Positions 11,563 through 24,699 of a DNA stretch of 64,000 nucleotides are shown here, in pieces. A model generated the notes under the pieces. The model did no database searches and was not told where the DNA came from. It saw only the letters and a list, made by a program, of their open reading frames with translations. Position 1 is the first letter of the stretch; each line of letters starts with the position of its first letter. Where the stretch lies: NCBI GenBank assembly GCA_944472135.2, contig OX235263.1:32355379-32419378 (forward strand), written 5' to 3'. The DNA comes from Trichobilharzia regenti (Eukaryota; Platyhelminthes; Trematoda; Strigeidida; Schistosomatidae). The position numbers and the translations under genes were made by a program.

Positions 11563-12914
11563 CCATAACGGAGTTATACTCTACCTCAGTCCCCAAGTTT
11601 TATACTTATATCAAGATTTAAAAATGTTTGTCATTTTGAGAATCAGTAGACATATACGTATTATTTCCTGAATATTTATAAATGCCTTTGAAGTCTAATT
11701 AATTTTCGTTCACTTACAAATTGTGTTGATCAATAAGAGAAACTCATGAAGGTACATGTCAATCCCCTATAAAAATTTGTTCGAATTCAATGTTAATATG
11801 GTGGATTACAAATTAGTTCTAAATCAAGTAGTTTGAGGAAAATTTATGTAGATTATTTCACCATAGTTGAATTCTCACCAGTTTTAAAAATGTTCCTTTG
11901 CGTAATGGTTTATTGATGGTTAGTGGTTAAACAAAAAAGATGACAATGTGGATCTAAATAAATGTCTCCACGTCATTAAGATGACGTTGAAGAAGACTTT
12001 GTTTAAAATAACAATTAAAAACTTGGTCAAATTCGCCTAGAAATGTCTAAATTTCTATTTCTAGACATATGAATATCCTTATGTATGAAAATGTCAAATA
12101 ATTACAACTTATAATGCAAGTATGTACATAAAGTGTATGTATTAGGACTCTCTACAAAGGCTGTACTGATAATATTGTCAGTTATTTGTTGTTACTTTTT
12201 CTAAACTTCCCTACTTTGACACTTTTGACAGTCTAAACTGCAAATAATACAAGAATTTCTTCGTCTTTGGTTGACTGCATTTATAGGTCTCTATCTCTAA
12301 TTTTATCCAACCTTCAATAAAAAGAAACCAATAGCATACCATGTAAAATGACAAATAAGTTCATAATATTCGAAGGAGAAAAGTGATAAGGATAAATATA
12401 GGCGACATACTGTCATTGTAATCATTTTTCTAAAAATTCTTACTATACTACTATACTATAAGTACCACCCATATTGACAGATTGACACATAGATAAGTGA
12501 ATTAATGTTAGACACAATGAAAAGTTGGCTAAGTTGTTAGTCAAGTCAATAAACTCAAAGAATTGCATCTATTTCAACTGTCAAAATTGAGGATTGAAGT
12601 CAAATCACACCACAGATACATTAATTTCAAAAGTCAAGTTAAAAAATTACTAGTTTTTAGAGTAAAAGTTTCAAAATTTAAGAAATCTTACGGCTATTTT
12701 TACAATTTCAGAGGTAATACTATCAATAGTACTGTAAAATGCATGAAAAAGAAAGCATTACAAAAGATTAAATAATGCAGCAAGCTGATATCACTACTTA
12801 GGCATAAACAAACAAAAGTATTTCATGGTCGATTTCATTTAAACCTAAAGTCACCAACATAATTACTGAAAAACAGAGAGTGATGCTTGATAATCTTCAT
12901 TTTGTCTTATTTAG
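11563..12914. other. No recognisable gene
   Basis: AT-rich, nothing recognised. Confidence 0.5.
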
Positions 12915-13125
12915 TTGATAGTGGTCATGTAGGGGAGAAAACAAAAGCTTTCATGGTAATTCATCGTATCCCACCGAATCTTTCCAATGGACTTGTTATT
13001 TGTCTAGTGAATATAGCCAAGGCGATAGGCATCCGAACTACTATGCCTAAACTATGCATTCAAAAGAAGTTTGTACACAACCATTATCCCTTCCTTGTTG
13101 ACCTATTAAGACCTAACCAACTGAT
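12915..13125 (+). pseudogene. Penelope-like C-terminal tail fragment
   Basis: An open frame encodes MVIHRIPPNLSNG, then CLVNIAKAIGIRTTMPKLCIQKKF, the final block of Penelope-like polyproteins also seen at 1510-1600 and 32340-32420. Upstream nuclease sequence is missing. A truncated, isolated remnant directly followed by a SINE fragment. Confidence 0.7.
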
Positions 13126-13202
13126 AACTACTCAACCACCACTTGTCTATGTTTTTCGAACCCCCTCTTATCAGCCCTTAATCTTATCACATCTTCATTA
13201 AG

Positions 13203-13346
13203 GCTTATTTTCAAGTGTTGGTTTGTACGGATTTGATTGGCTTACAGGATTTCATCATGAGCAGACATTAGTTAGAGAACCACTGGAAAACCTGGGAGTA
13301 CTGGACAGCTGTTTCGTCCTAGTTTGGGACTCTTCCAAAGTCCCAA
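13203..13346 (-). mobile_element. SM-alpha-type SINE, 5'-truncated at the ribozyme (copy 2)
   Basis: On the minus strand the copy begins at GAAGAGTCCCAAACTAGGAC, continues GAAACAGCTGTCCAGTACTC and the usual 3' tail, and ends in AAACCAACACTTGAAAA. The tRNA-like head is absent; the break lies inside the first hammerhead core strand. The remaining stem II and GAAA core are intact. Confidence 0.8.
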
Positions 13347-15164
13347 GATTTTAAAAAGGATGGAGGTAAGTTTCAAGACGACACGACAACTTCCTTTAAT
13401 TTCTCCTTTGTATTGTAATTTTTACTATTACTGATAAAATTATTCTAACCATGATAGATTGTTATTGGGCGATTTTATTCTCGTTGTCTGTATTGTGTGC
13501 TCGAATTGTACTTGAATTAATCAAAAATTTAACCCAATAAGACTCAAGTCTTTATCGGTATCCGTTCACTACATCCCTGATTACAGCTGTAGAAATTTGT
13601 GAGGGAGTCTCAGATACTCCAAAGGTGTCAGAATGTTTTTCTAAGGTGTACTCGTAAGCGTGAAACATAAACCAAGCGTCGCTATCTGTGATTTGACTCC
13701 ACCCACCAAACGGGCGGCCTGCTTGAGTCTCTGGACTATCTGAATTCCCACGCGACACTGTGCATCCTATTTTCCTTAGTTCTTGTTGTGATAATCATTC
13801 ACTTACATCCATCGGCCTCCCAATATATTCGGGCACAATTTTAATTTGCTTGTAGCCTATCGTTGGGCATTTCTGTGGGACCGTAAAAAAATCCCGTAGT
13901 GGATTATTTTATTCTTCAGATGTAACATCACTGCGTCACATGATGTACTGGAGGTGGCTGTTTTACTTGAAACCAATGGATGAAGAGTAAATATGAAGCA
14001 ATAAATTAGACTGAGAATTATGTATGTCGTGTAAATTTATTGTGCATAATAAAGTTACTGTTAGTATATATATATATATATATATGGAGACTACAGTTAA
14101 TATATTTTTATCCTTTTGCTAAGATACAACCCCAAAATTTCAATAAATCCAAGATCTGAAATCTAAGAAGATAAAGATCACAATGAAATCAATAAATTAC
14201 TAATGAACACTTATTTAAAGGTACATGCATCACAGTCTTACACATTCAGATTTAATCAATTCGTTTATAATTAGTGCATTTTAATAAACAGTACACCCCT
14301 GAAGCAACGTTGGTAGCTATCCAATTAGAAGTCCAAATGCAATAGAGAAATACATACCCAGTTAGTCGGCCTCTAAAGAAATCTACTTTGCGGAAAGTAT
14401 TTGTCATTTAGCTCTTGATCCTATTTTGATTGTAGTAATCCGTTGCTGCAGATCTTTAGTTTATAATTCAGCCGACATATTTCCTTTTATTTCAACTAGA
14501 CTGATAATTAGTCATTTTATTGCACAGTTTTTCTAATTGTGCGTATTTATGTGTGTGTATTCCAGTTACATTTTTGGTTGCTGAACACCAGGTGTTGGTT
14601 CCCTTCATTTTCTGATTTTTCTCTTAATTCTGACTAATTAAAATGTTTTGAAGAATAATTTAAGACAGCGACTGGTGTATCATGAAGTTACCTGTATTCG
14701 AGGTCACAAAGACTTTTTAGTTCTAGGTAAGCATATCCTAACAATAAGAAAGTTTCACACTTTGTGCAAGTTTATCTAAAGAGTTTAGTGTTTAACGCTG
14801 GTGTGCTTTTTCAGACAATACTGAAACAAAGACGTGAAAAAGGATAATTCCCTACCACGTTTCGAGAAGTAGTATCAACCTTCATAATTGATCGTGGAAG
14901 TTATTTCTTTTGAAAAGGTACAAAACCTCTAAATTAGAGGAATTTCATGAATGCCAGGAAAGGCTATAACACCTTACACTTAAACGAACTCTGAAATTTA
15001 CTGTGGTTTTTTAAACTACTGAGAAAAATAATAAATGCTAATTGTTTGAACGCTAAGTTTACAGATGTTTTCCAGTGTTATGAAAACGTTGTAGGGTGAA
15101 GTCATCCACATTTTCGTATCACAAAACGTTCAGTTCTAAGTTAAACAGACGGAAGAATAAACGC
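13347..15164. other. No recognisable gene
   Basis: Contains a 68-codon minus frame (13552-13758) of balanced composition that I do not recognise, and a short (TA)n run near 14065-14086. Nothing else seen. Confidence 0.45.
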
Positions 15165-15640
15165 TCACTAGAAAGGAAATTCTAGGACCAGATGGAATTC
15201 TTCGGGAAACACTGAAATCAGATCCAGAGACCTCAGGAAATATCCTCACGCCACTGTTGTAGAGAATTTGGAAGGAAGGGAAGGTATCTACTGATTAAAA
15301 GAAAGACTATCTTTTCAAACTATCAGAGAAGGATGACGTAATCTGTTACAAGAACTAGCGCGGGGTCATGCTGCTGTCCTCGCCAAGGAAGACATTAAGT
15401 TACGTCATCCTAGAAAGACTGAATATGCTCTAGATGCGAAACACCATCAGTAACAAGTTGGACTCATGAAATGCAAGGCCCTCTAGTAGATCCTGAATGG
15501 AAAACGCCAAGCTGGGCGTTGGTCTCAGAGTGATATGGAGGGAATAATAAGGAGAGAGGATGAGAGATTATGGGAAGTGAGTTGACGCATCCCTAAGCTC
15601 CAATTGAAACCCAAGGAATTAATAATGGATAATAATTGTA
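15165..15640 (+). pseudogene. RTE-clade reverse transcriptase remnant
   Basis: Conceptual translation with frame changes gives GPDGI, LLQRIWKEGKVST, a following KDDVI-YKN-RGVMLLS region, then VILERL and a shortened downstream part. This is the RT fingers/palm order of RTE LINEs (GPDGIPAE..., IW..G.VP.DW, NYRGI.LLS). Multiple stops and a deletion after about 15480 make it a dead copy. Confidence 0.65.
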
Positions 15641-15884
15641 TTGTCACTTGCAACTTAACCTACAGAATACCAGGTCAACAAATAATACTTTCAGTACCTC
15701 TAAGAAGTTACCATTATGTCAGACAATGTTAGTTTTCATAAACAAGCATCATACATGCTGTCCAATTGAACTTTAGCTTACATAAACACACCTTATGGCG
15801 TCCATCAACTATCGTGCTTTCACGCAATGTTATCCTATTAAATATTTACTTATCTTAATTCACTATTTTGTGTTCTGAGTACAA

Positions 15885-16105
15885 AATAGGGCCTTGAGAT
15901 CTGAAGTTTTAGTAGTAGTATTAGTGTTAAGTTTTTACTGCCTGGGGTTGCTACTCTTATACCTAAACTTCTTCCTTCCCCACTGAGGTTAATTCAGTCT
16001 AAGCAAGGTTTTGGAGTGCGTCCGTAGGGATTTGAACCCCAGACCATGCGTGGTGTGGTTGATGAGTATTTAGCTGCTGAACCACCGACGCAACTCTGAT
16101 AACTA
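15885..16105 (-). mobile_element. tRNA-headed SINE with RTE-like tail (SINE-C), copy 1
   Basis: On the minus strand a tRNA-like head (GCGTCGGTGGTTCAGCAG, then GGGGTTCAAATCCC) is followed by a body with AGCAACCCCAGGCAGTAAAA and a tail resembling the RTE 3' end (CTCAAGGCCCTATTTTG). Copies 2 and 3 lie at 28838-29062 and 35152-35398. The tail is the most diverged of the three. Confidence 0.65.
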
Positions 16106-17215
16106 AAGCAATCTGAAATCATTTCTTGGATAAGCTACGCTTCACTTCATTTATTTTAAAGTTTAATTCTGAAAATAATGAAAAACTCAAAAAACATGAA
16201 GTAAGTACACCGTCACTAGAGGAAACACACTCATACTGTTCAAGAGAGGTAATTTGTAAAGAAGTATCACTTTGAACTGGAAATTAAAGCTTGAATTAAA
16301 AACAATATTTCTTCTGAATACGTCGCACTTCCTTAACTGATACTGTTCTCATCAAAAATGCTTAGTATATCATTTAAAAGTTTTCAAAACTTGCAGACTC
16401 AGTTCCGATCAACTGTCGTTGTCTGGAAAAGGAATCAATGTACCTTCTACTTACATTTTTAAATAAAATTAGAATTTAAATTAAGATTAATCATTCTTCC
16501 GTTAGCATGTACACATAGAACAAAAGTAGTATGTAGAATACACTTTCCATAAGTTGTAGTGAGAAGAGTAGAATGAAAAAACTGATTTCCAAAATAAAAA
16601 AATCAAACAATTATTTTATAGTTCATCAATCAATTTGAAGATGAACAAGGAAGGGGGAATATGTATCAGGAAGTGAAAAAAGTTTAAAAAAATGATTCAT
16701 TTAATTTCATGGAGGTCTTTAAAGAAATTAACAGCCTAATCAGAACTTCCGCTCTGTATAGTCTGAAGTGTCTTCCTCTAATTATTTGCTTCGTCGCATG
16801 AAATCTTCCGTGTTCCAATTTCATTCAGAAAAAAATATTTTATTGAAGTTACTTGAAGTACAATGTTATTAAATATGATATTGAGATGTAGTTATATTGC
16901 TATTTATTATTTATGCTACTTGTTAGTAGTCTGTGCATCTTTTGAAATTTATTATCTAAAGGGTTATCGAAGATACATGCTAGCTTAAAACAGTCGGAAA
17001 CATAACTTTTACTTCACAGTTGTGATCTCGACGTTTATTGCGTGAATCGAATTATTGACAGTTAGAACACGTGGACTTATATGTTCCTAGAAGTAAAATG
17101 GCAGGAAGTCCCTCTCGTGATTTTCAGAGCATTATGTAAAAACTTGGTGGGTCTTATGTCAGGTGTGAAATCCTCAGACGCAACTTTTAGTAAGGAGTTC
17201 TGATGGCCTACACTT
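16106..17215. other. No recognisable gene
   Basis: AT-rich, nothing recognised. Confidence 0.5.
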
Positions 17216-17600
17216 ATTGTAATTATTATTATTGTTACCTTAAATTCCTAGAGGAACATAAGGCTTCAGCCGCACGTCGCCACTGCTTTCGGTTCTCTGC
17301 AGACGTTTTCATCTGTCTCCACGTCTACCCACATACTTTTATCTGCTCTTCACATGACCTCCTCCAACATGTCACCCTTGCACTGACGACCAACTCTCTG
17401 CTTCCCGTTCGGGTTCCACTCGAATAATGGACTGGTGTCTTATGTCACCTGATGGTTTGTTTTTTAAAAGTATGGCCAATCCGCCTCCATTTCTTGCTGT
17501 ATATTTGTTGCACAGTTGGTTCCTGATGGGTTGGTTGGCTCCCAGGACGGCCTAGACTTAAACTACCCAAATTGAGACTGGTTCACTCCAGAACTAATTG
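17216..17600 (-). mobile_element. RTE-clade (SR2-like) 3'-end fragment
   Basis: The minus strand ends GCTGAAGCCTTATGTTCCTCTAGGAATTTAAGG and (AAT)n. Upstream sequence aligns with the fragment at 10915 (the CCCGTTCGGGTTCCACTCGA block on the plus strand). Any coding is decayed. Confidence 0.7.
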
Positions 17601-20094
17601 GTGCACGCAAATCAGTGGTCGGTTGGCGAGATAATTACTTATTACTTACCAAGTGCTGATCGTAGTTTGCACCACTCTCAAGAATATCCACAAGCAAAAT
17701 ATCTAGATACCAGTTGTTTTTTCTGACCAACCCATACTAGTGAATATCAAGTAAAACAGAAACTTAGTACCCATGAGTATTGTACTGCCGAGCTCAATGA
17801 CGATCAATAGATTTTAATCATCAAACTATAGGCTGAATAGATGCAGTGATTACAATGTCTTAACAAATCCCCGTGAATGTAAATCAAATGCATATCATTT
17901 ATGAGTAAACAGAGTGATATTTTGAGGGAATTTAAACTAAGATAAGTCAAACGAAAGTGTAAGGTAGTAAAAAATTGATTAATGAGTAATGAATATCCTT
18001 AATTGATAAAGAATTCATACATCTTCAATATTACGGAAATAGTGTATCATGCAGTTTGATATGTTGTTCCTATGTATCAAGGAAACCAAAGTTAAATAAT
18101 ATTTAAAAGGAAGGGGGACTTAGAAGAGGAATATTTACTTTTCAATTAGATCCTCATGTATGGTTCCAATCTAATATACACAACATTTAGCAAACTAGTG
18201 ATGTTAATTTTCTTAACAATAATTTGTCAATATCAACATGTCAGAGGGGGTAGTAATTAGCCAGGGAAATCGATACAACGACTAAAGGGTAGAAATAATT
18301 GCAGAAATCAACAATTTCGGGAAAGTTAGGAGTTGTTGAGAAACGGTGTTAAAATAGATCACTTGATAAGCAGTCAAAGGTGAAGCAGTCAAAATAATAC
18401 ATTGATTTGGACAAGGATAACTCGTGTAACTTTGTGTAACAATGGCGGAGATAAGAAAAGTAGCTGAATGAATTCCTCTAAACATACAGATCTAATGAAA
18501 ATAATAATAATAGCAGATCTATTCTGAACAATGTTTGTATAATGTACAGAATTTTTAGCGGAGTTGATTACATGATATTTTCTCTTCACCCAGGATCTTC
18601 AAATAAAAGATTAGATTGAGTGACACAGTTCTATTTCACCTGAAGCGCAAACTAATCGATTATTATGTCTTTTCTTTTCCCCCTTCAAGAAATACGGGAG
18701 ATTTTGTTGAATGCGAATCATAGAAAGTTCAGGAGTATTTTTTGTGAACGAAGGACACAACTCAGGAATAATCATTCATGCACTGGGATGAGCTACAATC
18801 GAGGATAGTACTTCTACTCATGTTTAGTTGAAACTTTACGAAACAACAGGTTGTAAATGTTTTAAATACTGGCCAGAGTAAACAACACTATTAGAGGTCA
18901 CATTTTACAGGATTTAAACAAACTGAACAAGAGAAATTATATGCGATATATACTGATGAGGGTTTACCGTGTGTTCCGATGGCTTCAGTTGTATGTAGAG
19001 AACAAACTCATAAAGCAAATTAATATTGATAGAAAGGCATTAAATGAATTTAAATGATGTATTAACATCATCTTTATGCTCACCATCTACAAATTTTGCT
19101 AAGATAGATCTCTGAATACATTCCTCTCCCCTGCTTAACTAAGTACATAATGTTCGCAAACAGAGTGATTAACTCGCCTAATTGGATGCGCAATGTAGCT
19201 AGTTCCACAGGAAGAGTCAAACTGGTAGATACACATGAAGGAAGCGAAATTATATAGTTTATATGTATTTCTCGAATGTAATTGTGTTATAAATCGTATA
19301 TTTCGTATTAAGGTGCCTTATTTAAAAATCATAGCGACTTCGTGTCTAATCTAAACATCTTTATACTGGTAGAAACAGTTAAGATTCAATTAACTATCAA
19401 CATTGAACAGAGTACACTACGATTTTAACATTTAAGACGTATTCATCGACTGAATTAAATTACACATACTTTCTAAATTTATTGAAATACACCGATATTC
19501 TGCACAGCTTATAGAGCAACAGACATTGTAATTTGATTCTAAACAGTCGCGTTCACTTAATTTAGCTATTTGAATATACCTTGTTGATTGAAATAAAAAA
19601 GGATGTTATCATAAGGATGAAAGTGAATAAAAAAAAATATTAAACAACAGAGTTGTTTTAAATTATTATTATAATTCAATATTTCTTCATGCTCTTTTCA
19701 AGTTCATACAGGTTAACATGTGGGTAAAATAAAATTGAAAATTGAGATATAAGCTGTATCTTAATTTAAGACTGTTTGCTAGTACATATACAGATAAACA
19801 AAACTTTCATCAGCATTATTATTATATTAACACTAATAAGGAAATCTATTTACGGTTAATTTTCTATAAACTAATCAAGACATACAAAACAGAATTCTTC
19901 ATTTATTTTGGAAGATCCTTGAAGTTACTACTGAATAAAGTTATTAGTATTTGTAGGTATCTCTGTTAGATAGTTACCTGTAGTAATTAGAATAACTAAT
20001 GAAGTGCACAAACAATGAGTCAGAGTAGTTGACTACAGGAGAAAAGCTACCGCGTTGAGTAAAAAATATATATGAAAACCTCGTTACTTCATTA
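17601..20094. other. No recognisable gene
   Basis: AT-rich; small frames without motifs. Confidence 0.45.
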
Positions 20095-20198
20095 TAGATA
20101 AGATTTTATTTTTGATAAGTTACACAGTGTTACACAGTAATATTAACTGATGACCACGTTTCGAGCACAAATTATTGCTCATAATCATATCAAGCTAC
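20095..20198 (+). repeat. Single arm of the 11355-11562 repeat family
   Basis: Shares TAAGATTTTATTTTTGATAA, CACAGTGTTACACAGT and GTTTCGAGCACAAATTATTG with the left arm at 11355-11445, in the same orientation and with moderate divergence. No partner arm is adjacent. Confidence 0.75.
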
Positions 20199-20804
20199 TC
20201 ACACAACTTTTTCCTTCATTTATATACATGTGTAGAATTGACTAGATATCTGAATCAAAATCAGTATGGGATAATGTACATTCAGAAATAATAAAATGAG
20301 TAGTATTGATCAAGTACAATCAGATGGGAAATAAGACGAGTGTTTGTTTTTATAGTCATAATAAGTAACTTGTTAGAATGTTGTGATGTGCTTCAATTGA
20401 AATAGAATTTTGAGATTATTATTATCCTCTTCTGATTTGACTGGCGGTAATAATATCTTTCATATTTCTGGTATTTGCATTGAGTCATTTCTGTTGCATG
20501 TGTTGGGTGTAGACTCAATGAACCAGGATTCAGTGATCAATCTCTCTTTTCACCTACATAAATTACTTCTTAGAATCGTAACCCTCTCCCACCCTATTGT
20601 GTGGTTGTGTATTAATGCATGCATTGCAATTCCTGAGCTTTTTATCTAAATTACTTAGCTTCTCTAGGTCAACCATTCTTAACTTAGCTAAATTCTTATA
20701 TTCCGACAATCTGATTACCCCCGATCTACTAGTTTGACCTATATTGTTTTTATCAAGTATTGTTTTTGTAGGGATTCCGTTTGATTTGTCGGAGAGTTTC
20801 ATCA
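20199..20804. other. No recognisable gene
   Basis: Overlapping frames on both strands (20410-20805) show no motif; nothing recognised. Confidence 0.45.
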
Positions 20805-21020
20805 TGAGGTATCCTAGTGGCTTAGTGGCCTACAAGCTCGCTTTGTAATCAAGAGGTCCTGGGTTCGAACCCCATTGGGTGTGTACTGATAAAAAGCCCC
20901 AAACTGGGATGAAACAGCTATCCAGTACTCATGTGTTTCCCAATGGTTTTCTAACTGGTGTCATCTCATGATGAAATCCTCCAACTAATCAAACAAAATG
21001 CCCACAAACCAATAATTGAT
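20805..21020 (+). mobile_element. SM-alpha-type hammerhead SINE (copy 3)
   Basis: tRNA-like head (TCCTAGTGGCTTAGTGGCCT, then GGGTTCGAACCCC), ribozyme module (GTACTGATAAAAAGCCCC, AAACTGGGATGAAACAGCTA, TCCAGTAC) and tail (ATGATGAAATCCTCCAACTAATC). The first core strand reads CUGAUAA instead of CUGANGA and lacks three bases at the stem I junction, so self-cleavage is unlikely. The GUAC/GUAC ends of stem I remain. Confidence 0.85.
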
Positions 21021-22006
21021 AATTCCTGAGTATTTAGGATTTGGAAAGATTTCTCCCTTATAATTTCTTTGTGTAAGTCTCGGGTTTCTCAGCAAAAGTA
21101 CCTGACATTTTACTAAAATCCAATTCGTCTATATGTGCAAATCTATTACAAAAGATAAAATGAAATTAACTTGCTAATTATTGGTTTGGTGAATACCTGT
21201 TCAGAATGATTAAATATGATTAGTCATCATACATTTCTTCTGTCATCATCGTCTGCAACATTGTTCAATAACCAATGTATGCAAAAATGCATTTATGGAT
21301 ATGGGTGTGTTGTATTTATATCCAGATTGCAAAATAATTTGTTCAGCATTAATAAATGATAATAAATACAGTCATAACAAGATTAATTGTTTTGTTAGAA
21401 TTGACAATGAGGACTAATTGTTTTATTTTCTAAAATAGCGTTCCCGGGATGTTTTAAAACGATACTAATTAATCACTTATATTACATGACTTTTGTACCG
21501 ATCGGACATCATACTAAAATTATTTCAAGACGTTGATAACATCTATATAGTCAAGATATGTCTAAGATATTGGTGCTAGTATAAAGGTGGCTTTCTTCTT
21601 ATGCCGCCGAATGTTATTAAAGTATATAGGGACTTCCAGACTCGTCGTAATTTGTATGAATGACAACCTTATCCTAATATCCCAACATTTTGAAGATCAC
21701 TTTTAAGTCAACTTTTAATTGCATCTTTTGTTACATTTGGCAGCTTTTGTGATCTCTTGATTTCATTTTTACTCTCAGATGGATGTAGACTAATAGACAC
21801 ATAATCATTTACTCTGATTTTCATTGGTCTATAGAATACACTGATATAAAAACCATTACATTTGTATACTTTAACTGATAGACACAAATGTTCTGTGTCA
21901 TCTTCGTATTTACGTCTTTCACTTGAACTAAAACCTTCTCTAAAAACAGGATTAGAGCCTTAAAGAGAGATTTCGGTCTTATACTCGGTAAATACTCTCT
22001 AGACTC
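21021..22006. other. No recognisable gene
   Basis: AT-rich; nothing recognised up to the LTR boundary. Confidence 0.5.
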
Positions 22007-22308
22007 TGTTGCGTCCGTCATCTGACTAAATCAGTGTACACGTATATTCTAGTACTTCTTCACGTTTATCAATGTGCATAGACGTTGTGGCTACTCGGCG
22101 CCCACAACGTGAAACCAAAAGGCACTTGTGAAGAGTATGATCGTGTATTATAGCCGTGTCAAATTTCAAAATTGTGTCAAGGTAATGTTTAACAGTAAAT
22201 TGACAAATGTTTGCGAAGTACATATAAAACCGGTCTGTGTACACATATAATACAAGTATACAAATTTGATTAAAAAGCATGTTTACAGTCGGCTTATGGG
22301 ATACTACA
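22007..22308 (-). repeat. 3' LTR of the CsRn1-type element
   Basis: On the minus strand runs from TGTAGTATCCCATAAGCC to GACGCAACA. It differs from the partner at 25780-26081 by two small indels and about two substitutions. Confidence 0.92.
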
Positions 22309-22323
22309 TCATTCCCCCACCAG
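22309..22323 (-). promoter_or_regulatory. Polypurine tract
   Basis: The minus strand reads GGTGGGGGAATGA directly before the 3' LTR; this is the expected place and composition for the plus-strand DNA primer. Confidence 0.7.
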
Positions 22324-22724
22324 AGCACTGAAATATAGAAAAAATACATTTAAGTGTTCGAAAATAATATGCATCAGCGTAATACATAGCAGCGATAGCA
22401 CATAGAAGGCGATTTATCAAGCTGAAAAATGAACAGTTTAATGAGGTTAATAAGATCGATAATTAAATGAGATAATCTAGGAAAATTAGGATTGCTAATC
22501 ATGATAGAATATATAAGGAATGATAAGATTGGCCGAGGACCTGTAGTCTGTAGACGGAAACGATACGCGAGTAATAAGCAAGATGTAATTTGATGTAATA
22601 ACACAGGAAATATCAATGTTAATACAGTAGTGACGTGATTTATGTGTGAAAATATTAATCAGTTAAATGAGTAGTCAAATAACAATTATGAATAAAGATA
22701 ATAAAAATGGAAATTCGTAGTAAG

Positions 22725-24035
22725 TTATATTTTGATGACTTGCACGTAACGTTTAGGCCAATGGACTCGTCTACCAGATCGTGTCGACGTTGAAGCTTGT
22801 GTGGATGTAAGTGTTGGCACGTCGTTCAGCTGGTCCTTATTGTTGACTTCGAAATCGTCGAGGAACGCTAGTTTGACTCTGTCGACACTGATGGCTTCTA
22901 CTTTATTCAGTCGTTCTATCGTGATAACTTTAGCACTTCTGTTTAGAACTTTGAATGGGCCATCATAAGCGGGTTGAAGTGGTCGTTGTACACCTTCTCT
23001 CTTGACGAAGACGTGAGTGCAATCTGTCAGTTGTGACGGGATGTATGACGCTCGTTCCTGCTGGCATGGAAGTGATATCTTTAGCTCGTTCATATGCTGT
23101 TTCAGCAGGTGCATGTAACCAGTCATTTCGTGTGGAACTTGGTTACACGGGGTTAAAAATTCTCCCGGTAATCGTAATGTTGTTCCATAGACTAGTTCGG
23201 AAACGCAGCAACCAATATCTTTCTTTATGGCAGCTCGTATACCAATTAGTATCAGTACAGGTTTTGTTGACCAGTCCTTTTGAGTCAAAGAAGCTGCGAG
23301 CGCAGCTTTGAGTTGTCGATGAAATCGTTTCACCATACCGTTGGAACTAGGATGACACACTGCCGTTCGTATTCGTTTAATGCCCAGTAATTCAGTTAGT
23401 TGGTCAAAAAGTCGGCTTTCAAACTGGGCCCCTCTGTCTGTAGTGATAACTGATGGGACACCAAGGTTGGCTATCCAGTTTTCGACCAAAGCTTTAGCTA
23501 CCGTTTCAGCTGAGACGTCGATTAATGGAACTGCTACTGGCCAACGAGTAAATCTGTCAATGCAAGTTAGAATATAGTTGAAACCATTGGAAGGAGGCAG
23601 TGGACCAACTATGTCTACATGTATATGGTCGAATCTAGAGTCGGGGTCAGAGAAACGACCAAGTGGTGCTTTGGTGTGCCGGTTGATTTTGACTCTTTGA
23701 CAGGACAAGCAATTTCGTGTCCAATTCTTAACATCGCTGTTAATGGTCGGCCAAATAAATTTTTCTCTTAATAGTTTGATAGTAGCGCTCACACCAGGAT
23801 GCGACAAGTTATGTAGCTTCTCGAATACTGTATGTCTCATAGCTATTGGAACGAAAGGTCGATATTTACCCGTAGAGGTGTCGCAGATAACTTTTGTCGT
23901 GCCGAAAGGAATTGCCTCGAGGTTTAGAGATGTTGTTTTAGAGGACATGATCTTTTTTAGTTCGGCGTCATCTCGTTGTAAGTTTGAGAGATGTTCGTAT
24001 TCGATGTCTGGGCATACAATGTTATCGATGTGCAT
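22725..24035 (-). pseudogene. Integrase of the CsRn1-type element, catalytic Glu replaced by Lys
   Basis: A 436-codon frame encodes the integrase end of Pol, which would insert element cDNA in the nucleus. The N-terminal zinc domain shows H-x-H (LHNLSHPG) and C-x2-C (CLSCQR). The core shows the first Asp in HVDIVGPLPP, the second in TTDRGAQFE, and the block SNGMVKRFHRQLK, where the family has GMVERFHR. The Glu of the D,D,E triad is therefore Lys here (codon AAA), which should abolish catalysis. The GPF-like C-terminal module (YDGPFKVLNR) is present. The frame's upstream limit is a TGA at 24048-24050 in the A-D-A-stop-S-R stretch joining RNase H to integrase. The true protein would start far upstream, as part of Pol. 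Confidence 0.88.
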
Positions 24036-24041
24036 ACGTGA

Positions 24042-24640
24042 TCAAGCGTCTGCCACTTCATTGCTTTTACTTTTTATGTGTCGAAGATCGGAGCTGAACT
24101 GGGATATAGACTCGAGATGTCGTATTTCGCGCGGAGAGTAATTAACCTGCTTTGCTGATAAAGCTTTCGTTGGAGCTTTATGGTCTGTTGATCGGAAAGA
24201 TGGTTGTAGAATGTCAGGAAAGTGATCTGCCGAGTCGGTATATGGAGGTGCTGGTGTGCGTGTGACCATCAAGTTCAACGATGATGCACGGCTAATCGTA
24301 CCAGCGATGTACTTTTTATTGAGCGAGTCTATAAGCTTAGGGCTTATCGGATCAACTAGCAGTTTGTGTTGCTGTAGAAAATCGATACCGAGGATTGGGG
24401 ATGGAACGTCTGCAATGATGAAAGACCAAGTGTAGGTATTCTGCAGACCAAAGTCAGTCATTCGTTTACTTCCATATGTAACAATATTAGACTTATTAAC
24501 GGCTTGGAGCGTAACTGCAGGGTCAGGATGTTGACGTTCCTGCGTAGACGGAGGGAGAACACTAACCTCTGCTCACGTGTCGACTAAGAATGTAGTACCG
24601 GTATTTCTATCTGTCACATAAAACCAGCGACTGCTAGATC
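24042..24640 (-). pseudogene. Protease and fused RNase H end, reverse transcriptase deleted
   Basis: On the minus strand, 24560-24600 encodes FLVDT-stop-AEVSVLPPS, the retropepsin active site. The Asp is present and the Gly of D-T-G is a TGA stop. Further on comes ILGIDFLQQHKLLVD, the second half of the protease, then the first residues before the RT (HFPDIL). The frame then passes straight to REIRHLESISQFSSDLRHIKSKSNEVADA, which is the last stretch of RNase H. The whole RT palm (no YVDD box) and the RNase H core are missing, an in-frame deletion of roughly 1.5 kb or more. The continuous open frame is 24042-24461. Confidence 0.8.
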
Positions 24641-24699
24641 GTAGATTTCCGACAGTAGAAGTTTTCATACATGACGATATATCTTTCGGTTTAGCTTGA

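Noticed and set aside
13552..13758. 68-codon minus frame with balanced composition as an exon
   Set aside because: No acceptor/donor pair that keeps the frame was convincing, and no recognisable domain.
20410..20805. Opposed open frames as a gene pair
   Set aside because: Overlapping on both strands without motif; chance.
23033..24141. Plus-strand frames (92, 65 and 132 codons) across 23-24 kb
   Set aside because: They are antisense shadows of the integrase and protease coding strand.
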